Below are positions 16,620-25,359 of a DNA stretch of 64,000 nt, in pieces. Source of the DNA: Rossellomorea vietnamensis. Lineage in GTDB: Bacteria > Bacillota > Bacilli > Bacillales > Bacillaceae_B. The position numbers and the translations under genes were made by a program. Where the stretch lies: the NCBI RefSeq assembly GCF_008180615.1, contig NZ_VTEH01000001.1:10027-74026 (forward strand), read 5' to 3'. How positions within the stretch are numbered: the first letter of the stretch is position 1; each line of letters begins with the position of its first letter. The notes below the pieces were generated by a model. It was not told where the DNA came from and made no database searches. It was given only the letters and a program-made list of their open reading frames with translations.

Positions 16620-16971
16620 ATGGCGTGGATCTATCTTTTAATCGGCGGAGTATTAGAAGTTGGCTGGGCCATCGGGTTATCTTTATCGAAGGGCTAGCGA
16701 ACCTATACCCAGCGTTATAACTGTAATCCTTCTGCTGATCAGTTTTTATTTTTTCGCAAAGTCAATGAAAATGATACCAATAGGTACTGCTTATGCAGCA
16801 TTTGCAGGTATAGGAGCTGGAGGAACTTCTATAATTGGGATGATCATTTTAGTAGATGATGTGAGTTACGCCAAATTTTTTTATCAGCCTTCTTATCTTC
16901 GGCGTGCTCGGTCTGAAGTTCAGTTCAAGAGATGAAACGAAAAAAGTAACAACATTCCGAGGGTTGAATAA
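16620..16971 (+). pseudogene. SMR-family drug efflux subunit, frameshifted
   Basis: The ATG at 16620 has GAAAGG upstream and starts a clear SMR protein (MAWIYLLIGGVLEVGWAIGL, with the essential Glu), but frame 1 stops at a TAG after SLSKG. The rest continues in another frame (EPIPSVITVILLLISFYFFAKSMKMIPIGTAYA, GIGAGG). It then shifts again at a run of seven T near 16877, where a one-base change would restore ISLLIFGVLGLKF. The original stop probably overlapped the next gene's ATG as TAATG at 16969. It is the inactivated first half of an SMR pair. Confidence 0.85.
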
Positions 16972-17285
16972 TGGCTTGGATTTATTTAATTACAGCTGGA
17001 ATATTCGACGTTCTTCTTGTGACGTTCATGAAGCTTTCGGAAGGCTATAAAAAAGTACTGCCGCCTATCCTTGCCTTTGTTTCAGGCGGTGCAAGTTTCT
17101 ACCTACTCTCACTTGCCCTGATATCCATTCCCATAAGTACTGGATATTCGGTTTGGACTGGTATAAGATCAGCTGGTGCAGTTATTACACGCATGGTGTT
17201 TTTAAGCGAATCGAGAGATCTTAAAAGAATCTTTTTCATCAGTTGTATTGATATAAGTGTTATAGGCCTCAAGGCTTTTTCATAG
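16971..17285 (+). CDS. SMR-family efflux subunit (second of a pair, probably decaying)
   Basis: A 104-residue, four-helix protein of the small multidrug resistance family (SugE/YkkD-like). It differs at conserved sites: the membrane glutamate of helix 1 is Asp (AGIFDVLLV), and the WTGIG-AGG-type loop reads WTGIRSAGAVITRM, with an Arg in a normally invariant Gly position. Its partner is frameshifted, so this copy is likely losing function. It would have started with TAATG overlap to the partner. Followed directly by an R2 element. Confidence 0.7.
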   Translation: MAWIYLITAGIFDVLLVTFMKLSEGYKKVLPPILAFVSGGASFYLLSLALISIPISTGYSVWTGIRSAGAVITRMVFLSESRDLKRIFFISCIDISVIGLKAFS

Positions 17286-17454
17286 TGCTGTTTTCATTTA
17301 TATTGTTGCTTACGGATAACCCCGGACTAAGAATTTTAACTCTAGCGGGGAGGAGCAGCTCTTTTCTTTTCGGTGTTACCAGATTTCATCTTTGTAATAG
17401 GATTATTTTTTCGGATTTAGTAAAAAATAGCAGCCAAGGTTATGAAAAGAGCCT
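17285..17454. repeat. R2 (MITE-like) element
   Basis: Left end GCTGTTTTCATTTATATTGTTGC, right end GCAGCCAAGGTTATGAAAAGAGCC; interior with GGGGAGGAGCAGCTCTTTTCTTTTC. It lies right at the stop codon of the second SMR gene. Confidence 0.65.
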
Positions 17455-17735
17455 TTCAAAAAGAACTGGACGGGATGCCTGCAACTGATATACCCGTTTT
17501 TCTTTTTCAAAAGGCTTTTGCTTCAATGCTTTCTTCTTCGTAGCAAGTGCTTTCAATCTGCTAGCAATTGCCTATCACCTTTTACCTCTCACCCTTATGC
17601 ACCCCAAATGAGTCCTTCCCTTAAAATCATGTTTTTTATATGATAACTGAATATACATCCTCTCTATGGAAAACAATAATGTTGTGCATATTGAAAGAGG
17701 TGGCACAAAAAATGAATGTTTTCAGGAGGATTACA

Positions 17736-18248
17736 ATGGGTATTCTAAGCGGAAATCCTAAAGAAGAACCAATGCATTATGGTGAGGTTTTTGGAGCCTG
17801 GTCTTTTTTACTGGCTGCAAAAGGAATGGTGGCAGGTTATCAAACGTTAAAGAATCATACAGGTGATGAAGATTTAAATAAGTTTATAGAGGAGCTCATC
17901 CAAAACGGACAGCAGGAAATCAAGCAAATTGAAGAACTGCTGAAAGAGAATGGCGTCGGCCTTCCTCCTTCTCCTCCAGAGCGCCCAAATGCTTGCCTTG
18001 AAGATATCCCGGTAGGAGCGAGATTCCAGGATCCTGAGATATCAGCAACACTATCAATGGATATTGCTGGCGGATTGGTCGCATGCAGCCAAGCTATAGG
18101 ACAATCAGTTAGAGAAGACATCGCAATGATGTTTGGACAATTCCATATGCAGAAAGTAACATTGGGAGGCAAGCTTCTTCGTCTTAATAAAGAAAAAGGC
18201 TGGTTAATCCCTCCTCCACTTCATCAGCATAAGAATGAAGACTGCTAA
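17736..18248 (+). CDS. DUF3231 family protein
   Basis: A 170-residue, mostly helical protein. HYGEVFGAWSFLLAAKGMVAGYQTLKNHTGD and MSMDIAGGL-type segments, with the PPSPPERPNA linker, match one half of the DUF3231 repeat, a ferritin-like four-helix fold found in Bacillus (longer members have two such repeats). Start at 17736 because CAGGAGG precedes that ATG; the open frame extends 32 codons upstream without support. The role is unknown, and a spore or stress link is inferred from family distribution. Confidence 0.82.
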   Translation: MGILSGNPKEEPMHYGEVFGAWSFLLAAKGMVAGYQTLKNHTGDEDLNKFIEELIQNGQQEIKQIEELLKENGVGLPPSPPERPNACLEDIPVGARFQDPEISATLSMDIAGGLVACSQAIGQSVREDIAMMFGQFHMQKVTLGGKLLRLNKEKGWLIPPPLHQHKNEDC

Positions 18249-18256
18249 ATCATTCA

Positions 18257-18287
18257 GGGATATTCCAAACGGAATATTCCCTTTTTA
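18257..18287 (+). terminator. Intrinsic terminator
   Basis: GGATATTCC / GGAATATTCC stem and CTTTTT, just after the DUF3231 gene; the T run is part of the R2 target duplication that follows. Confidence 0.7.
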
Positions 18288-18290
18288 TTA

Positions 18291-18430
18291 GGCTGTTTTC
18301 TCATTCATTGCTGCTTTCGTAAAATCCCAAAAGCCTGATCCCCCCTGAATACTTATGTTTTTTCCGTTTTTCACGGGAACTATCTTTTGGAATCAAATAT
18401 CTAAAAACCAAAAAGTTTATGAAAAGAGCC
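18291..18430. repeat. R2 (MITE-like) element with 8-bp flanking repeat
   Basis: GGCTGTTTTCTCATTCATTGC at the left and AGTTTATGAAAAGAGCC at the right. TTTTATTA flanks it on both sides (18283-18290 and 18431-18438), an apparent 8-bp target-site duplication. Confidence 0.75.
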
Positions 18431-18460
18431 TTTTATTAACATCACCCAGGAGGATTGACT

Positions 18461-18706
18461 ATGATAAGTCAAAAATTAAAAGAAGCATTAATACAAGTAG
18501 ATATCGCTGAACGTCATTTAATGGATGCTCAAGGGAACAATGATCCCCAGCACTATCAACGAGCGTCACTTGATATCCATTACGCACAATCACTGCTGAA
18601 TAGCGTCCATGATATTATCCATGACGCCTCACAAGAAGAACAACAACAATATCACCGTGCTCAAGAAATGATGAGAATTTTGGAAGAAACTCAAGCTTCC
18701 CTATAA
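18461..18706 (+). CDS. Small helical protein of unknown function
   Basis: An 81-residue, soluble, Gln/Glu/His-rich helical protein with heptad-like spacing (KLKEALIQVDIAERHLMDAQ, QEEQQQYHRAQEMMRILEE). Start at 18461 from AGGAGG with 7-base spacing. I do not recognise a family with certainty. Confidence 0.65.
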   Translation: MISQKLKEALIQVDIAERHLMDAQGNNDPQHYQRASLDIHYAQSLLNSVHDIIHDASQEEQQQYHRAQEMMRILEETQASL

Positions 18707-18991
18707 CTATTAATTATGAAGCCTTCGCCACTCACCCTTGAATTTGGGGTTATATAACTTGTTAGAATTTGAGTGGCGTCTTCCTTTTTAATTCTCTTAC
18801 AGGATCCTTAAGATCACATTGGACTCTTCTAATTTTAGTACCTATAATTACCCGCTTTGCCATTAGCTTATCCGGCAAGTGGACCTTCTCCGTTTCAATT
18901 GAACCAGCTGCAATGTGGATACTATTTAGAAGTGATAAATAAGACAACTTCTGAATAAGATGTACAAGTTATCTTATTTAGGGGTGAAAAA

Positions 18992-19618
18992 ATGGCTGTC
19001 TTTATAAGCTATATCTTTCTCGGGTTATCGCTCGCCGCACCGATTGGACCTATCAATGCGGCACAGCTCGACCGGGGAATTAAAAGTGGGTTTTGGCATG
19101 CCTGGCTCATTGGAATAGGCTCTGTGGCAGCCGACTTTCTATACATGCTGGTTGTTTATTTTGGTGTCGTCAGCTTTCTAGATACCCCCTTAGTACAGAC
19201 GTTCCTTTGGTCCTTTGGATTTTTCGTACTGGTTTATACCGGGATTGAAAGCCTCCTTGGAGCTGGAAAGATCAGTTCTACCAACAGGCAGAACAGTGAT
19301 TCTTACCTGAAAACTTTCTTAACCGGTTTTCTGATGGCTCTGTCCAATCCGTTAACCATTTTATTTTGGCTGGGGATTTATGGATCTGTTCTTGCCAAAA
19401 CAGCCCAGACTTATGACCATGCTCATCTGGTCCTCTACAGCGGTGCTATATTCATTGGAATTACACTATGGGATGTCAGTATGGCGGCATTGTCAAGTTC
19501 CTTCAGAAAATTCCTTACTGACAAGTTACTTGTCGTCATCTCATGTGTATCGGGTCTTTCTCTGATCGGCTTTGGTTTTTACTTTGGCTGGGAAGCTATT
19601 AAAATTATTTTCTTTTAA
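18992..19618 (+). CDS. LysE-family amino-acid exporter
   Basis: A 208-residue protein with six predicted membrane helices. GLSLAAPIGPINAAQLDRGIKSGFWHAWLIGIGS is the LysE/RhtB signature. Members export basic or neutral amino acids and their toxic analogues. AGGGGTG precedes the ATG. A close paralogue, identical at many positions in the first 80 residues, is at 61448-62080. Monocistronic. Confidence 0.88.
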   Translation: MAVFISYIFLGLSLAAPIGPINAAQLDRGIKSGFWHAWLIGIGSVAADFLYMLVVYFGVVSFLDTPLVQTFLWSFGFFVLVYTGIESLLGAGKISSTNRQNSDSYLKTFLTGFLMALSNPLTILFWLGIYGSVLAKTAQTYDHAHLVLYSGAIFIGITLWDVSMAALSSSFRKFLTDKLLVVISCVSGLSLIGFGFYFGWEAIKIIFF

Positions 19619-19782
19619 TCTAATAAAACAGCATGACAATGCAGCTGATTTATCGCTGAAATTCATTAAATTTCAGACCAGACTGTCCATTTTATGTACA
19701 GTCTTTTTGAGCCCTAAAGAGATACATCACTTCTTAATTATGAGACCAATTTAAAGTGAAAAGAATTTTCTATGCCTACAAA

Positions 19783-19810
19783 TAAAGACCAGCACTATGA
19801 CTGGTCTTTG
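19783..19810 (-). terminator. Intrinsic terminator
   Basis: AAAGACCAG / CTGGTCTTT stem after the HU gene, with a T run (ATTTG) in minus-strand reading. Confidence 0.65.
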
Positions 19811-19818
19811 AGGGACTA

Positions 19819-20094
19819 TTAGTTATTCACGCTGTCTTTTAAAGCTTTGCCTGGCTTGAATGCAGGTTGTTTGCTGGACGGGATTTCCATTTCTTCTCCT
19901 GTTTGAGGGTTTCTCCCTTTTCTTGCAGAACGTTCTCTGACTTCAAAATTACCGAAACCGATTAATTGTACCTTATCACCTTTTGCAAGAGTTTCTTCAA
20001 TATTCTGCAGGACCGCCTTGACGGCATTTTCTGCATCTTTCTTGCTTAATTCCGCTGATTCAGCAACTGCATTAATTAATTCTGTTTTATTCAT
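19819..20094 (-). CDS. HU-family histone-like DNA-binding protein
   Basis: A 91-residue HU protein. [50 protein letters not shown] and the FKPGKALKD tail are nearly diagnostic. It bends and compacts DNA as a dimer. Several residues differ from the main B. subtilis HBsu (e.g. NN end, SSKQPAFKP), and it does not lie in the usual hbs context, so it is probably a second copy. AGGAGG before the ATG. Confidence 0.95.
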   Translation of the reverse strand: MNKTELINAVAESAELSKKDAENAVKAVLQNIEETLAKGDKVQLIGFGNFEVRERSARKGRNPQTGEEMEIPSSKQPAFKPGKALKDSVNN

Positions 20095-20156
20095 ATGTAA
20101 AACCTCCTAAAATATTATCTTTGCTACAATTGATTCTTACCACTGCATTCTGTCAG

Positions 20157-20510
20157 TTAAACCTTTTCTGCCGCAACTATCATTCCTTTATGCAAATAAG
20201 TCTTACATTCTTGGGCATCTTCTTCAGAAAAGCCATTATCAAGAAGAACCTTTTCTAACCTCATTAATTCTAAAGAACCATCATCCTCATCAAAGGCGGT
20301 AGCTAAGCTGTGTATGCCGCTGTCGTCATTTGCCGATGCAGTTTCCATCAGGTTCCCTTTAAAAGAAGTTTCATTTTCAAGAAACTGATACTGTTTAGGG
20401 TTCGCAGTAAAAAAAAGAATAGCAGACTCTGAATCTTTTAACTGTCTATCTTCTAAATCAGAAATCAGCTGTTTCGCTGTGCTGTAGACTCCAATTAGTT
20501 TATTTGGCAT
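20157..20510 (-). CDS. General stress protein of the YflT/GspM (17M-like) family
   Basis: A 117-residue protein with the N-terminal domain of B. subtilis general stress proteins 17M/YflT (KLIGVYSTAKQLISDLEDRQL) and an acidic C-terminal part ending EDAQECKTYLHKGMIVAAE. In Bacillus the family is sigma-B-dependent. GGAGGGG precedes the ATG and a candidate sigma-B promoter lies 24 bases upstream. Confidence 0.8.
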   Translation of the reverse strand: MPNKLIGVYSTAKQLISDLEDRQLKDSESAILFFTANPKQYQFLENETSFKGNLMETASANDDSGIHSLATAFDEDDGSLELMRLEKVLLDNGFSEEDAQECKTYLHKGMIVAAEKV

Positions 20511-20533
20511 TCTTTACCCCTCCCTCCATTCTT

Positions 20534-20559
20534 TTTCCCTCCTCTATAAACGTATAAAC
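20534..20559 (-). promoter_or_regulatory. Candidate sigma-B promoter for yflT-like gene
   Basis: Minus strand GTTTAT (20554-20559), 14 bases, GGGAAA (20534-20539), close to the GTTTAA / GGGTAT sigma-B consensus. Consistent with a YflT-type product. Confidence 0.45.
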
Positions 20560-20750
20560 TCGACCTCACCATGAAATGACACTTTTGTACAGCTGTTTTC
20601 TATATTAATTGCTTTTAAATTTTCAGTTTTTCTCTCTCAATCTGGCTCGACTAAGATTGTTCATGTCATTCGCAGAGCATACCTCCTGCTATGATGGAAC
20701 AAAGATGGCAGGAGGTTTGCCCTGGGCGTTTGATAACTTCAAAACAAAGA

Positions 20751-21239
20751 GGCTGGGACAAAACCATAATAAAAAGCTCTCTTCGCAAAGATTGCGGCTG
20801 AGTAAAAAGAATGGATTTGCGCTCCAGGTGCACGACTCCGCGGGGCGGGCGGTGAAGCAAAAGCGGAAGTGGCCGTTCAGCGACGTACAGATTTTAGGGC
20901 TCTCGCATGAGATAAAGGAATCACGGAGAGCGACCGCGATTCGATGATGACTTATCGCAAGGAGAGAGACCGAAATCTGCTAGTCGCTGGCCGCTGGAGC
21001 TGGATGAGCCTCCTCGGCTTTGCCTGCGGGGTCTCACCTGTCCCGCTAGTCCCGCAGGAGGTCGCACACCTTCCGCTCCAATCCGTCTACGTTCAGGAAA
21101 AATCGATAAATAACCTTAAAAGCAACATCTTTCAAATAGAGCCTATTAAAATGAAAGAACCGCATGAAATCAAGTATAAAACCTTGAACTCATGCGGTTT
21201 TATTTTTCTACTATCTCAACTTATGTCCCAGCCTCTTTC
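20751..21239. repeat. R3 element, copy B, carrying one R5 insert
   Basis: The ends GAGGCTGGGACAAAA and TTATGTCCCAGCCTCTTT are inverted repeats. Most of the interior matches copy A at 405-734. A 149-bp segment (20856-21004, starting AGCAAAAGCGGAAGTGGCC and ending GGCCGCTGGAGCTGGA) is absent from copy A and is flanked by TGA on both sides. Confidence 0.8.
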
Positions 21240-21630
21240 TCTGCGGCTGGAAGCCTTCCTTACCAGCCTCGGCCTAAAAGGGCCAATGAATTATTTTCCC
21301 TGGCTATTTATTCCGGCTGAAAAAACTTCGAGAAATAAGGGAAGAAATTCCGCTTATTTGTATAAAAGAGGCTAAAATAATTTCGTTTCGCAGTGCTTAA
21401 GCGGAAAAATTCCGCTTATATACTCTAAATAACATTCAATTCGTAAGCTTAACCGGAAAAACTCCGCTTATTTTAGGCTTAATTAATGCCAATCAGCAAG
21501 GATACCTCCCCTCCTGCTGGACTGGCATGAAGTGATAAGGAACCGGCTTTTTCTAAAGAAAGAAGGTGTTCTCGACCACGCTATAAGCTCTCTGGAACCT
21601 CCAGCATAGCCAGGGGTTTTCAAGGCCATC
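21240..21630. repeat. R4 element, AAGCGG/CCGCTT palindrome cluster
   Basis: Shares about 380 bp with 56200-56640. It contains several copies of the palindrome-like unit AAGCGGAAAAATTCCGCTTAT, then a GAACCGGC-(x)-CCACGCTATAAG-CTCTGGAA tail. It lies directly between the R3 copy and the terminator of the STAS gene. Confidence 0.7.
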
Positions 21631-21639
21631 AGACAAAAT

Positions 21640-21669
21640 TAAAAAGCGAGCGGAATCCGCTCGCTTTTT
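21640..21669 (-). terminator. Intrinsic terminator
   Basis: AAAAAGCGAGCGG / CCGCTCGCTTTTT perfect stem at the stop of the STAS gene. Confidence 0.85.
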
Positions 21670-22699
21670 AATATAACTGTCTTCCTTGCTGTCCGATCGC
21701 ATAATAAATGCCATGCTTCAGTGTGGAAAAACAACTAAAACGTGACAATTGCATATCGGTACCCGTTATTTCCTGTGCAAGTTCCGGTGAAATACCTACA
21801 AGAATCGTTTCTGTTCCTATCAAGGAGGCAGCAGATGCAAGCTTGCTCAGAAATTCAACGGTGAATTGGCTGATATACTGATGAAGGCCAGTGAGGTCGA
21901 TCACCAGATAATCTGCTTTATGTTTAGGAAGATTATTAAGAGTCTTGGTAATCAGGTCTTCTGATCGATTCTCATCGTATTTGCCGAGTAAAGGGACAAC
22001 GACTATCCCTTCCAGCACTGGAATGATAGGCGATGAAATTTCTTTTACAAGGTCGGTGAGCTCCTGTGTTCGTTCTTCCACCATACTCTCCAGTTTCACT
22101 ATTCTATCCGATTCGGATTTTCTGGCAAGATCATGAATGTTTTCTTCTATGGTGATATCTGAGGGAGCAAATTGAAACTCACTGTACTCTTCATTTTGTA
22201 TCTGATCCTTTTGCAAGGTGAACCATACATTAGCACCAAACAGTCCGGTAAATATTCCTGAAAAATGACCAGCCAGGAATGTTGTGGATTTTCCCTTGCC
22301 TTGTGCTACATTAATCTTTGTTTCCCAGCTGTCTTTCAATCTTACTGTTGCCGTATGTTCATCCTTATTTAAATTGTGAATTTCGATCTTTCCCCAGCCC
22401 GCGGAGGCATATGTAGCCGGAATCGCTGCTGCTACTTGCTCCAGCGGCATATCCAGTCTTTGAAAATATTCACCTACTACTAGTCCCTGTCTGAATCCTG
22501 TTGTTTCAAGCACAACTTTGGCTGCTTCTTTTCCTGAAACCTCTTCAATTGTATCGAAAAAGGACTTCATTGCGGATGATATCCAAAATAAAACGGCATC
22601 ATCCCCTTCAAATAGGAATAATCCCTGTTCCAACTTCCAGGCAAAATCCAGCCCCCCGACATTTATTTGATCATTAAGTAAAGTGTCGTTCTTTTCCAT
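21668..22699 (-). CDS. STAS-domain protein with V4R-like sensory region
   Basis: A 343-residue soluble protein. Residues 1-165 resemble a V4R/XylR-N-type ligand-binding region (AAIPATYASAGWGKIEIHNL). Residues 190-220 look like a coiled coil, and 221-335 are an RsbR-type STAS domain (ISSPIIPVLEGIVVVPLLG, DYLVIDLTGL, LIGTETILVGISPELAQ). The position of the phosphorylatable Thr of RsbR is occupied by Ser277. RsbR paralogues form the stressosome and control sigma-B through RsbT; membership here is by sequence pattern only. Two other STAS genes are at 39441 and 60412. Confidence 0.78.
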   Translation of the reverse strand: MEKNDTLLNDQINVGGLDFAWKLEQGLFLFEGDDAVLFWISSAMKSFFDTIEEVSGKEAAKVVLETTGFRQGLVVGEYFQRLDMPLEQVAAAIPATYASAGWGKIEIHNLNKDEHTATVRLKDSWETKINVAQGKGKSTTFLAGHFSGIFTGLFGANVWFTLQKDQIQNEEYSEFQFAPSDITIEENIHDLARKSESDRIVKLESMVEERTQELTDLVKEISSPIIPVLEGIVVVPLLGKYDENRSEDLITKTLNNLPKHKADYLVIDLTGLHQYISQFTVEFLSKLASAASLIGTETILVGISPELAQEITGTDMQLSRFSCFSTLKHGIYYAIGQQGRQLY

Positions 22700-22794
22700 A
22701 TGTATAAGGACCCCCGTATAATTTTATATTATTAATTTAACTTAAGTTAGTATATCCGTAAAGCCGCAGGACTTATCTCTTTACAAAGTACAAA

Positions 22795-23042
22795 AATTTA
22801 AAACGCTTTGATCATCCCCGACAGGCAAATGTTCCGCATTGAAAAAAAGGGCGGTCTTCCCTTTTATTCTCTGAGGGTTATTTGACCCCGAGTGGCTGGG
22901 CGCTGTAGCTGGACGCATCAAAAGCGGAAGCGCCTTGATCAGCCCCGACAGGCAAATGTTCCTCAGAGAAAAAAAGGCGGTCTTCCCTTTTATTCTCTGA
23001 GGGTTATTTGACCCCGAGGGGCTAGGCGCTGTAGCTGGACGA
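22795..23042. repeat. R1 hairpin repeat, tandem array of two
   Basis: Two units; the second starts at CAAAAGCGGAAGCGCC near 22918 and ends GTAGCTGGAC, and the first lacks the first few bases. Inner stem CTCAGAG / CTCTGAG intact in unit 2. Confidence 0.8.
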
Positions 23043-23086
23043 GATAAAAGTTGTCCACACACATTGATTTTATTAATTTTAAGCAA

Positions 23087-23115
23087 AGAAAAAACTCTGC
23101 ATGAATTGCAGAGCT
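23087..23115 (-). terminator. Intrinsic terminator
   Basis: CTCTGCA / TGCAGAG stem with TTTTTTC on the minus strand, right after the 49-residue gene. Confidence 0.75.
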
Positions 23116-23265
23116 TTAGGCACCCAATATCAGAAGTCCTATCATAAGAAGAGAGGGCACCCCATAGTATAGCAGGCTTTTATTTATTACCGTCCGGTCC
23201 TGTCGTCCCTTCCAGGTTTCATACTTTTCGTTTTTGGAAGTATACCAGCTGCCTTGGTTGCTCAT
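23116..23265 (-). CDS. Small single-pass membrane protein (49 residues)
   Basis: A 49-residue protein starting MSNQGSWYTSKNEKYETWKG with a hydrophobic C-terminal helix (LLYYGVPSLLMIGLLILGA). GGAGTGATGGAG lies before the ATG and a terminator follows, so it is a complete transcription unit. The C-tail anchoring suggests a membrane partner protein. No family recognised. Confidence 0.6.
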   Translation of the reverse strand: MSNQGSWYTSKNEKYETWKGRQDRTVINKSLLYYGVPSLLMIGLLILGA

Positions 23266-23350
23266 ACTCCATCACTCCTTCCTATTTTAATTTTTATATA
23301 CCCCAAATCCTTGAATTAAAAATGGAAATATTAAGAAGACCTTGATTTTT

Positions 23351-23376
23351 GTTTGATACATCCTTTATTAGGGAAC
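23351..23376 (+). promoter_or_regulatory. Candidate sigma-B promoter
   Basis: GTTTGA, 14 bases, GGGAAC, ahead of the 76-residue acidic protein. Spacing and -35 fit sigma-B. Confidence 0.4.
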
Positions 23377-23415
23377 TTTTTAATAACTAAATATTATTTT
23401 AAGGAGGCATTTCAC

Positions 23416-23646
23416 ATGAAAGACAAAAACAATAATAATGAAAAGGGCCAAGGTTTTGATAGATTTGACAATCCCGAGCAATATGACAGTGAAAAAGAAA
23501 GCATCCTGGATAAGTTTGAAAGCGAGCAAACCGTAGATCCGCTCCCTATGGAGGATATACGAGAAGAAAAGCAAGAGGAACGAGCAAAATCAAACACTAA
23601 AGATCAATCTTCAAGTGAACGAAAGTATGACCAGGACTATAATTAA
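23416..23646 (+). CDS. Small disordered acidic protein
   Basis: A 76-residue, very hydrophilic protein (Asp, Glu, Lys, Asn, Gln; no Cys or Trp). Start at 23416 from AAGGAGG. Contains FDRFDNPEQYDSEKESILDKF. Composition and the sigma-B-like promoter suggest a stress-protective hydrophilin-like role, by inference only. Confidence 0.6.
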   Translation: MKDKNNNNEKGQGFDRFDNPEQYDSEKESILDKFESEQTVDPLPMEDIREEKQEERAKSNTKDQSSSERKYDQDYN

Positions 23647-23686
23647 GGTATATTCTCGGTGAACGCCGCATAAAAAAAGGGTTAAA

Positions 23687-23722
23687 GTCAGGGCCGTTCT
23701 CATTAATGAGAACGGCCCTGAC
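23687..23722. terminator. Bidirectional intrinsic terminator
   Basis: A 16-bp perfect stem GTCAGGGCCGTTCTCA / TGAGAACGGCCCTGAC between convergent genes. Confidence 0.85.
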
Positions 23723-23738
23723 TATGGTCACAGGTTTT

Positions 23739-24065
23739 TTATGCAATCAGTTTTTGGCATGTTTCTGCACAATTAAAGCATGCCTCTGCACATCTCTGAC
23801 AATGATCATGTTCATGCTTCTTGCATTCATTCCCGCAAGATTCACATACTGAGACTAGAAGCTTCAGGATCTCCTTAACGTTCGGGCTGTCCGACTGTAT
23901 GGAATTGATAGCCAGAGAACAAACATCTGCACATTCACGATCCAACCGGATACAGCCTGTCATCATGCCAACATTCTCTTCATTTAAACAGCTGTCAAAA
24001 CAGACATTGCACGCCTCTAAACATTCCTGACAGGCTTTGACGCACTCCTCATAGGTTTGCTTCAT
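23739..24065 (-). CDS. Cys-rich four-helix copper-binding protein (DUF326/Csp-like)
   Basis: A 108-residue helical protein with 16 Cys, most as Cx2-3C pairs (ECVKACQECLEACNVCFDSC, CESCGNECKKHEHDHCQRCAEACFNCAETC), plus His residues. This is the Csp/DUF326 layout in which Cys lining a four-helix bundle bind many Cu(I) ions; B. subtilis YhjQ is the equivalent. Start at 24065 from AAAGGAG; the frame opens 14 codons upstream without a site. Confidence 0.88.
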   Translation of the reverse strand: MKQTYEECVKACQECLEACNVCFDSCLNEENVGMMTGCIRLDRECADVCSLAINSIQSDSPNVKEILKLLVSVCESCGNECKKHEHDHCQRCAEACFNCAETCQKLIA

Positions 24066-24260
24066 TGATACCACTCCTTTAAAATGATTTACACAACTTT
24101 TCCCCATTAAATCATTTTAAAACGGGATTCTCAGATAGGTTTCCTATAGTATAATGAGCAGGTTATTGATAGAATGTTTATGTACCTCTTTGAATTAATA
24201 ATAATTATTTAAAAAAATTATGAGCCTTTAAAACAATATGAAATAGTAAAGGAAGATTGT

Positions 24261-25112
24261 ATGAAAAAGATTGCATGGATTACAGACAGTACGGCTTATA
24301 TAACGGAAAGTCTTAAAAACAATCAGGATGTATTTGTTCTGCCGTTAAGTATTATCTTTGGTGCAGAGGCATATGAAGATGGGGTCGACTTAACTACTGA
24401 AGAGTTATATGAAAAAATCAATAATGAGAAAGAAATCCCTAAAACTTCACAGCCTTCAGTGGGAAAAACTGCAGAAATCATTAATTCTTTGAAAGGTGAC
24501 TATGATGCAGCTATAGCCATTCACATTTCAGGCAAATTGAGCGGGACCTTAGAGGCGACAAGATCTGCAGCGGAAATTGCCGATTTCCCGGTGGAAGTCA
24601 TTGACAGCAAGTCCATGAGTTATGCCATAACCTCCCTTCTCCTCTCGGGTATCCGGCAGGCAGAAACGGAATCCGACCATACCAAGATAGCAGACAACCT
24701 GCGTGCCGAGGCAGAAAAGCACGAAAACCTTATTCTCCTTGGCAGTCTTGAACAATTCTACAAAGGGGGCAGGATGTCCGGGACACAGTTCCTGCTGGGA
24801 AACCTTCTTAAAATAAAACCTATTATTCGAATCAATCCTTCTGGAGAATTTATGCTTTCTGAAAAAGTCCGGTCTGAAAAAAAAGCAACAAAAAGAATAC
24901 TTGAACTATTCGATGATTCCTATAGTAAGTATAAAGTGAATGAAATTCAAATTATGCACGGCAATGTCCCTGCAAGAGCCCAAGAGATCAAGAACGAACT
25001 TAGCTCCAAATATCCCTCATTACAATTTGTTGTAGGTGAAATCAGTTCTACAATAGCCGTTCATGCCGGAGAAGGAACTGTCGGGCTCATGTGGCAGAAC
25101 AATCCCAAATAG
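24261..25112 (+). CDS. DegV family protein
   Basis: A 283-residue protein of normal length for DegV. Markers: ITDSTAYI at the N-terminus, KTSQPSVG, AIHISGKLSGT, VEVIDSKSMS and FYKGGRMSG, and IMHGN near the C-terminus. DegV proteins bind a fatty acid between two domains, and some (FakB) present it to a fatty acid kinase. No kinase gene is adjacent. AAAGGAAG before the ATG. Confidence 0.92.
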   Translation: MKKIAWITDSTAYITESLKNNQDVFVLPLSIIFGAEAYEDGVDLTTEELYEKINNEKEIPKTSQPSVGKTAEIINSLKGDYDAAIAIHISGKLSGTLEATRSAAEIADFPVEVIDSKSMSYAITSLLLSGIRQAETESDHTKIADNLRAEAEKHENLILLGSLEQFYKGGRMSGTQFLLGNLLKIKPIIRINPSGEFMLSEKVRSEKKATKRILELFDDSYSKYKVNEIQIMHGNVPARAQEIKNELSSKYPSLQFVVGEISSTIAVHAGEGTVGLMWQNNPK

Positions 25113-25140
25113 GAAAAAATCCAATAACATTATAATTATT

Positions 25141-25189
25141 CCCCTTTTCTTCCTGTGTTTTACAGGGCAGAAGAAGGGGATTTTTTTTA
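25141..25189. terminator. Intrinsic terminator
   Basis: CCCCTTTTCTTC / GAAGAAGGGG stem with TTTTTTTT, after the DegV gene. Confidence 0.8.
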
Positions 25190-25359
25190 TACGGCTGCAC
25201 ATAGAATATTCTTGAAGAAAAAAAGGAGAGACAGAAAGGATTAATCAATGCGCAAGCACCCATGCTCGGTAAACACCAGAGGTTAGAGGGACCCTCCTGT
25301 GATGAAAAAAGAAAAAGGCAGCCGCTGACAAAACGACCGCCGTAGAAAAATCCAGTTTC

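Noticed and set aside
18762-18947. 61-codon minus-strand frame downstream of the 81-residue protein
   Set aside because: No site upstream, no recognisable family, and an unusual mixture of residues.
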